NCBI GenBank assembly: GCA_032622095.1
Contig: CP136065.1
Coordinates: 26,423,141-26,487,140, forward strand
Reading direction: 5' to 3'
From: Siphonodentalium dalli
Lineage: Eukaryota; Mollusca; Scaphopoda; Gadilida; Siphonodentaliidae
DNA length: 64,000 bases
Positions within the stretch are counted from its first letter, which is position 1. The number at the start of each line of letters is the position of its first letter. Below are positions 12,201 through 24,920 of this stretch, piece by piece. The notes beneath the pieces are model-generated. The model saw only the letters and a list, made by a program, of their open reading frames with translations. It was not told the DNA's origin and made no database searches. Both the position numbers and the translations under genes were made by a program.

Positions 12201-15200
12201 TTACCCTGTTGATGGCGGCGACACTTATCGTGATTGACTGTACCTACCGATACTGTTGCTGTTACTATGCGGATGGCGGCGACACTTGTCGTGATTATCT
12301 GGATCCCTCCGACACTGCTACTGTTACTGTTACTGTTATTCTGGCGTGGCGGTATTTATCGTGATTCTCTGGAAATCCACGACACTGCTATTGTTACTCT
12401 TAGGACGGCGGCGAAACTTGTCGTGGTTATCGGGGCCCCGCGGACACTGTTTTTGTTACTGTTACATTGGGATGGCGCCAAACTTATCGTGATACCCTGT
12501 AGCACTATTACAGTAATTATGGGATGGCGGCGAAACTTGTGGTTATCTTGGCCCCACGACATTATTTCTGATTACTGTTACCATGTTGATGGCGGCGACA
12601 CTTATCGTGATTGAATTGACCTACTGACACTGTTACTGTTACTATGGGGATGGCGGCGACAGTTGTCGTGACTATATGTGCCACACGGACACTCTTACTG
12701 TTACTATGGGGATGGCGGCGACACTTGTCGTGATTCTCTGGAACCCTCCGACACTGTTACTGTTACTCTGGGTTACTGTTACTCTGGGATGGCGGCGAAA
12801 CTTGTCGTGGTTGTCTGGGCCCCACCGACGGTATTTCCGTTACTGTTACTATGGGGATGGCGGCGACACTTATCGTGATTGATTGGACCGACCGACACTG
12901 TTGCTGTTACTATGGGGATGGCGGGGACATTTGTCGTGATTGACTGGGCCCACCGACACTGTTACTGTTATTAAATGGATGCCGGCGACACTTATCGTGA
13001 CTATATGTGCCCCACGGGCACTGTTACTGTTACTATTTGGATGGCGGCGTCACTTGTCGTGATTCTCTGGAACCTTCCGCTACTGTTGCTGTTACTCTGT
13101 GATGGCGGCGAAACTTGTCGTGGTTATCTGGGCCCCATCGACTGTATTTCCGTTACTGTTACTATGGGGATGGCGGCGACACTTATCGTTATTGACTGGG
13201 CCTCACCGACACTGTTGCTGTTACTCTGGGGATAGCGACCACACTTATCGTGATTATATGGGCTCGACCATCACTGTTATTGAGGCGGCGGCACTTGTTG
13301 TGAGTCTCTATGTCCCGTCGACACTGCTATTGTTACTTTTGTGATGGCATCGACACTTATTGTGATTATCGGGGCGCCGCCGACACTGTTAATTTTAATA
13401 CTGGGGTGGTAACGACACTTTTCATAATTGTCTGGGCCCCCACCGCCACTTTTACTGTTACTCTTGTGAAGGCCCCGCGACACTTATCGTGATTCTCTGG
13501 GCCCATCCGACACTGATATTGTTGCTGTTACTGTTACTCTGGCGAGTCGGCGACACTTGTCTTGACTATTTGGTCCCACATACACTGTGACTGTTACACT
13601 GGCGAGGCGGTGTTTATCGTGATTCTCTGGAAACCTTTGACACTGATGTTATTACTCTTGGGATGGCGGCGACTATTGTCGTGGTTATCGGAGCCCCGCC
13701 GACACTATTTCTGTTACTGTTACTTCGGGGGTGGCGGCGACACTTATCGTGATGGTCTGATTCCCTGCGGCACTGTTACGGTTATTCTGGTATGGCGGCG
13801 AAACCTGTCGTCGTTATCTTGAGACCACCGACAGTATTTCTGATGACTGTTACCTGGATGGCGGCGACACTTATCGTGATGGTCTGATACCCTGCGGCAC
13901 TGTTACGGTTATTCTGGTATGGCGGCGAAACTTGTCGTCGTTATATTGACACCACCGACAGTATTTTTGATGACTGTACCTTGTTGATGACGGCGATACT
14001 TATCGTGATGGTCTGATACCCTGCGGCACTGTTACGGTTATTCTGGTATGGCGGCGAAACTTGTCGTCGTTATCTTGACACCACCGACAGTATTTTTGAT
14101 GACTGTTACCTGGATGGCGGCGACACTTATCGTGATGGTCTGATACCATGCGGCACTGTTATGGTTATTCTGGTATGGCGGCGAAACTTGTCGTCGTTAT
14201 CTTGACCCCACCGACAGTATTTTGATGACTGTTACCTTGTTGATGGCGGCGATTCTTATCGTGATTCACTGGACCTACGGATACTGTTGCCATTACTATG
14301 AGGATGGCGGCGACACTTGTCGTGATTCTCTGGAACCCTCCGACATTGCTATTGTTACTTTTGGGATGGCGGCGACACTTGTCGTGGTTAACGGGCCCCG
14401 CCGACACTGTTTCTGTTACTGTTAATTTTGGGGATGGCGGCGACATTTATCGTGATTGTCTGATACGCTCCGGCACTGTTATTGTTATTCTGGGGATGGC
14501 GGCGAAACTTGTCGTGGTTATCTTGGCCCCACCGACACTGTTTCTGCTACTGTTAATTTGGGGGATGGCGGCGACAATTATCGTGATGGTCTGATACCCT
14601 GCGACACTGTTACTGTTATTCTGGGGATGGCGGTGAAACTTTTCGTGGTTATCTGGGCCCCACCGACGGTATTTCTGTTACTGTTGCTATGGGGGTGGCG
14701 GCGACACTTATCGTGATTGACAGGACCTACTGACACTGTTACTGTTACTATGATGATGACGGCGACACTTATCGTTATTGACTGGACCCAACAACACTGT
14801 TACTTTTACTATTTGGATGGCGGCGACACTTATCATGTTTGACTGTACCTATGGGCACTGTTACTTTGGCTCTGGGGATGGCGGCGACACTTATCGTGAT
14901 TCTCTGGGCCCTACCGACACTGCTACTGTTACTCTGGGGATGGTGGCAACTCTTATTGTGAATATTTCGGCCCCACCGTCACATTTACTGATACTGCTGT
15001 GATGGCGCTGTCATTTTTCGTGATTCTATGGGCCCCACCGACACTGCTACTGTTACTCTGGGGATAGCGACGACACTTATCGTGATTATATTGGCCCCAC
15101 TGACACTATTGCTGTTACTCTGTGGGAGTAGGCGACACTTACCGTGAGTCTCTGTGCCCCGTCGACACTGCTATTGTTACTTTTGTGATGGCGGCTACTA

Positions 15201-15850
15201 TTATCGTGGTTATTGGGGCGCCGCAATCTTTGGTACGGTTACTGTTACTCTAGTAATGGCGGCGACACTTATCGTGATGCTATGGGCCCCTCCGACCCTG
15301 TTACCTTTACTCTGGCGATGCGGCGACACTTATTATGATTATCATTGCCCCACAGACAATGTCATTATTACTCGTAGGATGGCGGCGACACTTATCGTGA
15401 TAATCTGGGCCACCAAAGTCATTGTTACTGTTACTGTTACCTAGGGAATCGCGGCGATACTAATACTCTTTGACGCTGGTACTGTTTTTCTGGCGTTGTC
15501 TGCGACACTTATCGTGATTCTCTGGGTCCCATTTGACACTGTTAATGTTTCTCTGGCGATGGCGGCGATGGCGGCGAAAATTATTATGATTCGCTGGCCC
15601 CGCTGACACTTTTATGAGGTGGCTGCACTTATCGTGATTCTCTGGGCCCCATAGACTCTGCTACTGCTGCTACTGTGAAAGCGGCGGCGATTATATTTTC
15701 CTTTACTCTGGGGAAGCGGAAGCACTTATTGTGATTCTCTGGGACTCGCCAAAATTGTTACTGTTACTTTTGGGATGGCGGCGACACATGTCGTGATATT
15801 CGGGACACACTGTTACTGTTATTGTTAATCTGCTGTTACTTTTGGGGAGG
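6271..15850 (+). repeat. 61-bp satellite core with higher-order blocks
   Basis: Over 150 head-to-tail 60-62 bp units, more homogeneous than at the edges. Variant units recur in fixed order, giving kilobase-scale higher-order repeats. For example, a run starting GATCCCTCCGACACTGCTAT followed by the GTGATACCCTGTAGCACTAT variant recurs near 9440, 11090 and 12305 (spacings about 1.65 and 1.21 kb). Internal TGTTAC hexamers expand locally, as at 9900-9935. Open frames exist on both strands only because each 61-bp unit shifts frame by one base. Confidence 0.9.
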
Positions 15851-16044
15851 TTTAGTTAGTTTAAACATATTTATTTGTCTAATTCATATAACACATTATA
15901 TATAACACATACATTTTTTTATACAGACAATGGGATGAGGACAAGTGCTGACACGTGCTGACTCACTTATGGGTACCCCCCTCTCCCATATGTTATTACA
16001 CTGAAAAATAAATAATAAGTAATTGGAAAACAACATGTCTACCA
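15851..16044. repeat. AT-rich spacer, copy 1, inside the satellite
   Basis: About 190 bp of non-satellite DNA beginning TTTAGTTAGTTTAAACATAT and ending AACAACATGTCTACCA. It includes GGGTACCCCCCTCTCCCATA and an AATAAATAATAAG stretch. An almost identical copy sits at 18084-18278. It was duplicated together with the preceding satellite units, so it marks the end of a ~2.2-kb duplicated segment. No gene seen. Confidence 0.85.
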
Positions 16045-18083
16045 TTATTTCTGATTACTGTTACCATGTTGATGGCGGCGACACTTATCGTGATTGAATT
16101 GACCTACTGACACTGTTACTGTTACTATGGGGATGGCGGCGACAGTTGTCGTGACTATATGTGCCACACGGACACTCTTACTGTTACTATGGGGGTGGCG
16201 GCGACACTTATCGTGATGGTCTGATTCCCTGCGGCACTGTTACGGTTATTCTGGTATGGCGGCGAAACCTGTCGTCGTTATCTTGACACCACCGACAGTA
16301 TTTCTGATGACTGTTACCTGGATGGCGGCGACACTTATCGTGATGGTCTGATACCCTGCGGCACTGTTACGGTTATTCTGGTATGGCGGCGAAACTTGTC
16401 GTCGTTATATTGACACCACCGACAGTATTTTTGCTGACTGTACCTTGCTGATGACGGCGATACTTATCGTGATGGTCTGATACCCTGCGGCACTGTTACG
16501 GTTATTCTGGTATGGCGGCGAAACTTGTCGTCGTTATCACTTGTCGTGATTCTCTTGAACCCTCCGACATTGCTATTGTTACTTTTGGGATGGCGGCGAC
16601 ACTTGTCGTGGTTAACGGGCACCGCCGACACTGTTTCTGTTACTGTTAATTTTGGGGATGGCGGCGACATTTATCGTGATTGTCTGATACGCTCCGGCAC
16701 TGTTATTGTTATTCTGGGGGTGGCGGCGAAACTTGTCGTGGTTATCTTGGCCCCACCGACACTGTTTCTGCTACTGTTAATTTGGGGGATGGCGGCGACA
16801 ATTATCGTGATGGTCTGATACCCTGCGGCACTGTTACTGTTATTCTGGGGATGGCGGTGAAACTTTTCGTGGTTATCTGGGCCCCACCGACGGTATTTCT
16901 GTTACTGTTGCTATGGGGATGGCGGCGACACTTATCGTGATTGACAGGACCTACTGACACTGTTACTGTTACTATGATGATGACGGCGACACTTATCGTT
17001 ATTGACTGGACCCAACAACACTGTTACTTTTACTATTTGGATGGCGGCGACACTTATCATGTTTGACTGGACCTATGGGCACTGTTACTTTGGCTCTGGG
17101 GATGGCGGCGACACTTGTTGTGATTCTCTGGGCCCTACCGACACTGCTACTGTTACTCTGGGGATGGTGGCAACTCTTATTGTGAATCTTTCGGCCCCAC
17201 CGTCACGTTTACTGTTACTGCTGTGATGGCGGTGGCATTTATCATGATTCTCTGGGCCCCACCGACACTGCTACTGTTACTCTGGGAATAGCGACGACAC
17301 TTATCGTTATTATATGGGCCCCACTGACACTATTGCTGTTACCCTGTGGGGAGTAGGCGACACTTATCGTGAGTCTCTGGGCCCCGTCGACACTGATATT
17401 GTTACTTTTGTGATGGCGGCGACTCTTATCGTGGTTATTGGGGCGCCGCAGTCTTTGTTATTGTTACTGTTACTCTAGGAATGGCGGCGACACTTATCGT
17501 GATGCTATGGGCCCCTCCGACCATGTTACCTTTACGCTGGCGATGCGGCGACACTTATTATGCTTATCATTGCCCCACAGATACTGTCATTATTACTAGT
17601 AGGATGGCGGCGACACTTATCGTGATAATCTGGGCCACCAAAGTCATTGTTACTGTTACTGTTACCTAGGGAATCGCAGCGACACTAATACTCTTTGTCT
17701 AGGCCGCCCCATTGACGCTGGTACTGTTTTTCTGGCGATGTCTGCGACACCTATCGTTATTCTCTGGGTCCCATTTGACACTGTTAATGTTTCTCTGGCG
17801 ATAGCGGCGACAATTATTATGATTCGGTGGCCCCGCTGACACTTTTATGAGGTGGCATTTATCGTGATTCTCTGGGCCCCATAGACTCTGCTACTGCTGC
17901 TACTGTGAAAGTGTCGACGATTATATTTTCCTTTACTCTGGGGAAGCGGAACCACTTATTGTGATTCTCTGGGACTCGCAAAATTGTTACTGTTACTTTT
18001 GGGATGGCGGCGAAACATATCGTGATAATCGGGACGCCACACACACTGTTACTTATTGCTAATCTGCTGTTACTCTGGGGAGG
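16045..18083 (+). repeat. Second satellite segmental duplication, copy 2 with chimeric left end
   Basis: 16541-18083 repeats 14316-15850 at an offset of about 2224 bp. Its left end is a mosaic. 16041-16190 matches 12555-12705, then 16191 onward matches 13728 onward, with a block lost near 16540. This is the pattern expected from several unequal exchanges or replication slips between misaligned 61-bp units. Differences between copies are few, so the event is recent relative to the array. Confidence 0.85.
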
Positions 18084-18300
18084 TTTAGTTAGTTTAAACA
18101 TATTTATTTGTCTAATTCATATAACACATGATATATAACACATACATTTTTTTATACAGACAATGGGATTGGAGGACAAGTGCTTACACGTGCTGACTCA
18201 CTTATGGGTACCCCCTCTCCCATATGTTTTTACACTGAAAAATAAATAATAAGTAATGGCAAAACAACATGTCTACCAAAACTAGTAGAACATATATACA
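18084..18300. repeat. AT-rich spacer, copy 2
   Basis: Near-identical copy of 15851-16044, again entered from the satellite at GGGGAGGTTTAGTTAG. It runs slightly further, to CATATGGCGACACTTATCGT, where satellite units resume. Its presence at both positions shows that it was copied along with the satellite and did not insert twice independently. Confidence 0.85.
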
Positions 18301-20728
18301 TATGGCGACACTTATCGTTAAAACCTCCCCACCGTCAGTTTTACTGTTACTGTTACGTTGGTGACGTACCGTTACACTGGGGACTAACCGTGATGCTATG
18401 GCCCCATCGATACTGTTGCTGTTACTCTTCCGAGGCGGCAACTCTTATCATTAATATCTGGGCCCCACGCACACTATTACTGCTACTGATGCTCTGTGGA
18501 TGGCGACCCCGCTGAGACTACTAATGTTAATCTTGGGAAGGCATCGACATTTATCGTGATAACCGGCCCTCACCGTCAGTTTTACTGTTACTGTTACTCT
18601 GTGGATGGCGGCGACACTTACCGCGATGATATGGCACCATCGACACGGTTTCTGTTACTCTTGCGAGGCGGCAACTCTTATCGTGATTCGATGGGCCCAA
18701 CCGACACTGATACTGTTACTCTGGTGACGTCGGCGACATTTATCGTTATTCTCCGGGCCCCAACGCCACTGTAGCTGTTACTCTGTGATGGCGGCGACAC
18801 TTACCCTGGGAGGCGGCGACACTTATCGTAATTTTATGGGGCCCACTGACACTATTGCAGTTACTCTGTGCATGCGGCACTTTCGTGATTATCTGGGCTC
18901 CACCGACACTGTTATGTTACTCAGGGGATGGCGGCGACACTTATCGTGATGATATGGGCCCCACGGACACTGTTACTGTTACTCTGGCGAGGCGGCGACA
19001 CTTATCGTGATTATCGGGGCCCCATAGACACTGCTATTGTTACTGTGTTACTCTACGGAGGCGGCGACACCCATCGTGATTATTCTGGGTCCCAGCGACA
19101 TTCGTATTGTTACTGTTACTCTGTGGAGGAGGAAACAGTGATCGTGATGCTCTAGGCCCCACTAACCATGTTAGTGTTTCTCTGGGCGACGCTTTCTCTT
19201 GGGGTGGCGGCAACACATATCGTGACTATCGGGTTCCCACGGACACTGTAACTGTTACTATTTTATGGTGGCGGCACTTCGTGATTCTCCTGGCTCCACC
19301 GACAATGGGCTGTTGCTGTTACTCTGGGGATGACGGCGACACTTATCGTGATTCTCTGGGCCACACGGACATTGTTACTGTTACCCCTGTGATGGCGGCG
19401 ACCCGGAGTCTTATCGTGATTATCTGGTCCCAGCTGATACTATGGGAAGGCGGCCACACTTATCGTGAGTATCTGGTCCCCGTCGACACTACTACTGTTT
19501 CTCTGGAGATGGCGATCGTGATTCACTGGACCCACCGACATTGTTACTGTTACTATGGGGATGTCGGCTACACTTATCGTGATTCTCTGGGCCACACGGA
19601 CATTGTTACTGTTACAGTTACTCCTGTGATGGCGGCGACCCAGAGTCTTATCGTGATCATCTGGTCCCATCTGTTACTGTTACTATGGGGAGGCGGCCAC
19701 ACTTATCGTGATTATCTGGTCCCCGCCGACACTCTTACTGTAACTATTGTGAGGCGGCGACACTTATCGTGATTCTCTATTCCCCGCCGACACTGTTACT
19801 GTTACTATGGGGAGGCAGCTACACTTATCGTGATTATATGGTCCCCGCCGACACTGTTACTGTTACTCTGGGGAGGCGGCGACACTTATCGTGATTATCT
19901 GGTCCCCGCCGACACTCTTACTGTTACTATGGGGAGGCGGCGACACTTATCGTGATTATCTGGTTCCCGCCGACACTGTTACTGTTACTATGGGGAGGCG
20001 GCCACACTTACCGTGATCATCTGGTCCCGCCGACACTGTTACTGTTACTCTGGTGAGGTGGCCACACTTATCGTGATTATCTGGTCCCCACCGACACTCT
20101 TACTGTTACTCTGGGGAGGCGGCGACACTTATCGTGATCATCTGGTCCCCGCCGACACTGTTACTGTTACTCTGGGGAGGCGGCCACACTTATCGTGATC
20201 ATCTGGTCCCCGCTATCGTGATCTTGCTATCTTGATTATCTGGACCCCAACAACACTCTTACTGTTTCTCTGGGGATGGCGGGGACACGTATCGTCATTA
20301 TCTGGGCCCCACCGACTCTGGTTACTCTGGGGATCGTGTATCGTGATCATCTGGTCCCCGCCGACACTGTTACTGTTACTATGGGGAGGCGGCCACGCTT
20401 ATCGTAATTATCTGTTCCCCGCCGACACTGTTACTGTTACTCTGTCGCGGCGGCGACACCGATCGTGATTCCCTGCGTTCCACCGACGCTGCAACCGTTA
20501 TTCTTGGGAGGCGTCGACACTTATCATGATTATCTGGACCCCAACAACACTCTTACTGTTTCTCTGGGGATGGCGGGGACACTTATCGTCATTCTCTGGG
20601 CCCCACCGACTCTGGTATTGTTACTGTTACTCTGCTGACGCGGCGGCACTTACCGACACTGTTATTATTACTGTTTCTCTGGAGATGGCGACGACATTTA
20701 TGGACCCACCGACAGTGTTACTGTTACT
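18301..20728 (+). repeat. 61-bp satellite, homogeneous sub-block
   Basis: Includes the cleanest run of units, about 19740-20215. Here successive GGGGAGGCGGC anchors lie 61, 61 and 61 bp apart, with an occasional 60-bp unit caused by loss of one C. The local variant reads CTGGTCCCCGCCGACACTGT. An open frame of about 221 codons (19107-19772, +) crosses this region, but it cycles through the three frames of the repeat and is not a gene. Confidence 0.9.
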
Positions 20729-20861
20729 AGCAGGGGGTAGCAGGAAGACAGCCCGATAGGGTTAGGCTACCCCACCCCAACAATATACAGAATTACCTGA
20801 TTATGTGTTACAGCTATTGTATCGTTTATATGTGTATTGTAAATAAATAAATTATCCTATG
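20729..20861 (+). mobile_element. LINE- or SINE-like 3' tail inserted in the satellite
   Basis: Interrupts a satellite unit between GTTACTGTTAC and TATGGGGATG. It contains GGGGGTAGCAGGAAGACAGC, then TATATGTGTATTGTAAATAA and a short ATCCTAT end. The same sequence occurs in reverse orientation at 22521 and 28601, where the end is a run of GGATA units, so the plus-strand form ends in (TATCC)n. AATAAA next to a short tandem tail is typical of 3' ends of non-LTR elements. Only a 3' fragment is present. Confidence 0.65.
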
Positions 20862-22520
20862 GGGATGTCGGCTACACTTATCGTGATTCTTTGGGCCACA
20901 CGGACATTGTTACTGTTACTCCTGTGATAGTGGCGACCCAGAGTCTTATCGTGATCATTTGGTCCCAGCTGTTACTGTTACTATGGTAGGCGGCCACACT
21001 TATCGTGATCATCTGGTCCCCGCCGACACTGTTACTGTTACTCTGGGGCGGCGGCGACACTTATCGTGGTAATCGGGGCCCCACACTCATTGTTACAGTT
21101 ACTGTTACTCTGATGGTGGTGGTGGTGGCGGCGACACTTATCGTGATGTTATGGGCCCACCGACACTGTTACTGTTACATATCGCGATGCTTTGTGTCCC
21201 ACCGATACTGTTACTGTTAATCTGGGGATGGCGGCGACACTTATCGTGATTATCTAGGCCCCACTGACACTGTTACTATTTCTCTGGGGAGGAGGCGACA
21301 CCTATCGCGATTCTCTGGGTCCCATCGACACTGTTACTGTTGGTGATTCTCACCGATCTTGATTATATGGGTCCCACCGACACGGTTAGTGTTACTGTTA
21401 CTCTGGGGAAACGGCGACATTTATACCGTTTCTCTTGGACCCATCGACGCGTTACTCTTACCTCGGTGAAGGAGCGACACTTATCGTGATAAGCTGTGCC
21501 CACCCACGCTGTGCTACTGTTACTCTGACGATGGCGACGATACTTATCGTGATTCTCTGGGTTCCATCAACACGGTTAATGTTTCTCTGGCGATGGCGGC
21601 AAACACTTATCGTGATGGGCTGGGCCCCACCGACACCGATACTGCTACTGTTACTTTGGGGAGGCAGTGACACTTATCGAGATTATCTGGGCCCCACCGT
21701 CATTGCTACTGTTACTGTCACTATTTGCTCTGGAAATGACGGAAAACACTTATCGTGATGCGCTGGGCCCCACTACACTGTTTATGTTACTGGTACGCTG
21801 GCGAGGCGGCAACACTTATCGTAATTACCGGGGCCCACCGACGCTACCACTGTTACTCTGGAGAGGCGACGAAAATTATTCTGTTTCTCTGGGCCCCATC
21901 GTCTCTGGGGAGGTGTCGACACCGATCGTGATTATCTGGGTCCACCGAAATTCTTACTGTTACTGTTACTCTGGGGTGCTGGCGACATTAATCGTGATTC
22001 TCAGTGTCCCAGCGACACTGCTAATGTTACTTTGAGGATGGCGGCGACACTTGTCGTGATTATCTAGGCCCCACTGGCATTGCTACTATTACTCTGGGGA
22101 GGAGGCGTCACTTATCGTGATTTTCTTGGTCCCACATACACTGATGTTGTTACTCAGGGTAGACGGCGACACCTACCGTGAATTTATGGTCCCCATCGAC
22201 CCTGCTACTATTGCTGCTACTCTGGTGATCGCGGCGACAATTAGCATGGACCCATTCTGGACCCCTTCGATATCTACCATGATTCATGCGCCCCCTCATT
22301 GGTTGTGACTCTGAAGGGAAGTGACAGGGGACTCTTATCCTCCTTTTTATGCCCAGCCGACACTGATCGCAATATTGTATGGGCCCTCCGACACTTTTTG
22401 TGACTCTTGGGAACGCGCCGACACATGTCGTCATTGTCGGAGCCCCGCCGAAACCGACACCGCTTATATGGGACCCCGCGACAATGACCGCGATCCTAGG
22501 TGAGGCAAAGACACTGAACG
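20862..22520 (+). repeat. 61-bp satellite, right part, increasingly degenerate
   Basis: Continues the same orientation after the insertion at 20729. Unit lengths become irregular and the 30-bp half-unit becomes visible again towards 22,300-22,500. A GGTGGTGGTGGTGGCGGCG expansion occurs at 21115-21133. It grades into the old edge sequence before being interrupted at 22521. Confidence 0.85.
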
Positions 22521-22720
22521 TGATAGGATAGGATAGGATATTTTATTTCAATACACATACATATTACATAATAATGATAACAATTATAGATAATTCTGTC
22601 GTATATTGTGGGGGATGGCATAATCTGGCAAGACTGTCTTCCTGCCATCCCCAGTATGGTAAATATAGAAAGTAATAACTTATAGTAAGATGGCCTTGGG
22701 TGAGCCGTGCACATAATATG
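22521..22720 (-). mobile_element. LINE- or SINE-like 3' tail, minus strand
   Basis: Begins with three GGATA units and TTTTATTTCAATACACATAC, then GTCTTCCTGCCATCCCC. This is the reverse complement of the element at 20729, with the tail to the left. The related copy at 28601 shares ATTCTGTATATTG and GGGCTGTCTTCCTG. It breaks the satellite edge. From about 22720 to 22900 no further recognisable content is seen. Confidence 0.6.
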
Positions 22721-22899
22721 TAATTTATGAGTTTAGGGCTTAGTTTAAGAGTGTGTGAAAATGGATACTACCCGAGGGATGTTCAATACCATGTATATGG
22801 TTCAAATTCAGACGATCGGGTAGTATGTTTGGCGGATGAGGTTACAGGGACTACTGATTCGTATAGATTGACGTTGAACGTGTTATATGTATTGTATAC

Positions 22900-23840
22900 T
22901 TAACGGGGTACGTTCTGGGGGCTACGTGATCACTAACCAGGGCCTCGAAGACACTCTCAGCAATTATCGGTGCCCGTCGTCAGTGGATATGCTTATTAGG
23001 ACCAGACGACACTTTCACGATGACACGACAACGATTGTAATGTGCCACTTATCGTGATTATCCTACCCCGGTCGAGACTGAACGTTACGATCGGAGCAAA
23101 GCCGACATATGCAGTGATTATCGGGGCCAATCAATATTTACCGTGATTCTCGGGGCATCGCCGACACTTACTGTGCCCTTATGTGGGCCCCACCGCCTGT
23201 TCCTCTGAGGGGAGTTATGCTAGCGGCCCGCCGACACTTCTCGTGGTTCTCGATGCCCAACCAAATTTGATGTGCCCACCGAGACTGGTGTGACTTTAGA
23301 GAAGGTGCCGGCACTGACCGTGACTCTAGGCCCCATCGACACTTATCGTGATTGTCGGCCCGCTGATAAGTATCATATTCTCGTGGCCCCACCAAACGTG
23401 ATTATCTGTGCCACTCCCGAACTTTACGGTGAACCTATGGGTACCGCCGGATATGACAGCTACTCAAGGGGGTGTACCGCAACCAACCGTGACTCTCGGT
23501 GCCTTGCTAACTTGTTGGCGATTATGCTGGGTGGGTCCGCCGACGTGGTTCCGTGAGCGCGGCACTGGCCCGCGGAGGAGGTGTCGATATTTATTGTGCC
23601 CCCCCCCCCCCCCCAGCGACACTAAACGTGATTAGCGAGTCCCCGCCTACACATGCAGTGATTCCCTGGTGGGTTCGATATGAGACGCCGACACTGACCA
23701 TTACGCTGGGAACTCCGCCGACTCTTACCTCAGGGACTTATTGTGACTCGGGGGGGGGGGGGCACTTATTTTCTTTCGGTGGACCCGCCAACACTGATCG
23801 TGTTTCTTGTTCGAATTATGAGGCCTTTAGTGTGTGACTC
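22900..23840 (+). repeat. Right edge of the satellite: degenerate ~30-bp array
   Basis: Irregular copies of the ~30-bp unit (CCGACACTTACTGTG, CAATATTTACCGTGATTCTC and GGGGCATCGCCGACACTTA) resembling the left edge at 1-1480 rather than the 61-bp core. It contains a C16 run at 23599-23614 and a G13 run at 23750-23762. The array fades out around 23840 into AT-rich DNA. That both edges keep the short old unit while the centre holds the dimer is seen directly. Confidence 0.8.
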
Positions 23841-24240
23841 TGTAACGGCGGACATGCCTTTTCTTGTCATCTCTTTATGATGTTATTATTTTGTCTATTT
23901 CATATTATTGCCCCCTAAGATCTCGTGAATCCACTCCGGTGTGTGTGTGCCACCACTTAGAAAGGTCTAATCGGTGAAGCGTTGTGCAGTGAGTGGAAGC
24001 ATGATATCACATTGTTATAAGTCTGCAACACTGTTCACAATACGTGATCGCATTATATGATATGGCATCACTTGGCAAGACTTTACACATATGAAAGTCT
24101 GTACCTATAGTACATTTCATATATGTCAGCTAACATGTGTTTAGGGCTGTTTACATTCGCACTGATCTGATTCCGGAATTCAATTGCTGGGTTTTTTTTA
24201 TCATTTGTCCTTCATACACCCAGGATAATGGTTGGGCTTA
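23841..24240. other. AT-rich single-copy DNA, no feature seen
   Basis: Transition from the satellite to AT-rich sequence. No repeat, RNA gene or convincing ORF was found here. Confidence 0.5.
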
Positions 24241-24244
24241 TATC

Positions 24245-24526
24245 TTAGTGATACATGAAATGCATGTACCGTGTTCGTTGTTCGCTACATATATGGCTAT
24301 GGTAAGGAGGAAGGTCGTACTCATAACGATTTATGGACGCCATTAGTATAGACTCCCCAGTATAGAGAGTGACAAATTGTTCTGTCGTCTTTAATATTTC
24401 AGCTCGCTCATATCGACGAGATGCCATAGTTAAGATTGAACGACCATGCTCATTAAAATTAAATGTGTTGTTAATAGCCCGCATCATTATAAACTTGAAG
24501 CTGTTATAATGAATGCGGGTCGCCAT
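24245..24526 (-). CDS. Coding-like fragment of unknown identity
   Basis: An open frame of 93 codons on the minus strand, with diverse amino acid use and no internal repeat. It starts MATRIHYNSFKFIMMRAINN and later contains TMASRRYERAEILKTTEQF. A pyrimidine-rich stretch ending in CAG lies just upstream on that strand, which could be a splice acceptor. No family recognised. It could be an exon, a degraded transposon ORF or chance. Confidence 0.25.
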   Translation of the reverse strand: MATRIHYNSFKFIMMRAINNTFNFNEHGRSILTMASRRYERAEILKTTEQFVTLYTGESILMASINRYEYDLPPYHSHICSEQRTRYMHFMYH

Positions 24527-24637
24527 GAGACATATCTGATGGAATAAAATAACGCGTTTTTGTCAGGAAAACTAACATTCACCAACATTGTTCTTCTTTA
24601 TTCAAGATAGATATATTATTTTTAAACCGAACTTGGG

Positions 24638-24920
24638 GTCGGCTAGGGGTACAACTACACGCCGTCGCGCCCTCCAGCGCTGGTGGTGAGGGATCAAATC
24701 CACATGCTTCAATCGTGGACTTTGTAACTCGATATCGTTTTCTGGTGGAATTGCCAGTTACTCGCCGATGGCCTGTGGTTTGCCGCACATGTTCGACGCG
24801 TTTATCTGCCAATAATATCACTGTTAGATTATATGTAAGTGTGTGTATTTCCTCCACCACTAACACTTGCAATGTCGTGATATGATCTTAGTTGCTGAAA
24901 GCGACACTAAACCCCATCTA
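24638..24920 (+). mobile_element. tRNA-derived SINE, copy 1, with damaged head
   Basis: Shares its body with the SINEs at 45739 and 46785: CCCTCCAGCGCTGG, a box-B-like GGATCAAATCC, GACTTTGTAACTCGA, ATCTGGTGGA-type and ATTTCCTCCACCACTAA segments, and a 3' end GCTGAAAGCGACACTAAACC. The box A region is eroded compared with the other copies. Such tRNA-headed elements are moved by LINE machinery. This copy is older than the other two. Confidence 0.75.

Noticed and set aside
19740-20215. CRISPR-like regular spacing (repeat core with variable middle)
   Set aside because: Units are contiguous and similar throughout, with no unique spacers. The setting is a eukaryotic satellite with no cas genes.
1484-22035. 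Many open frames of 60-221 codons on both strands in the satellite
   Set aside because: All are made of the 61-bp unit read through rotating frames; their motifs recur in fixed order and neither strand is preferred.
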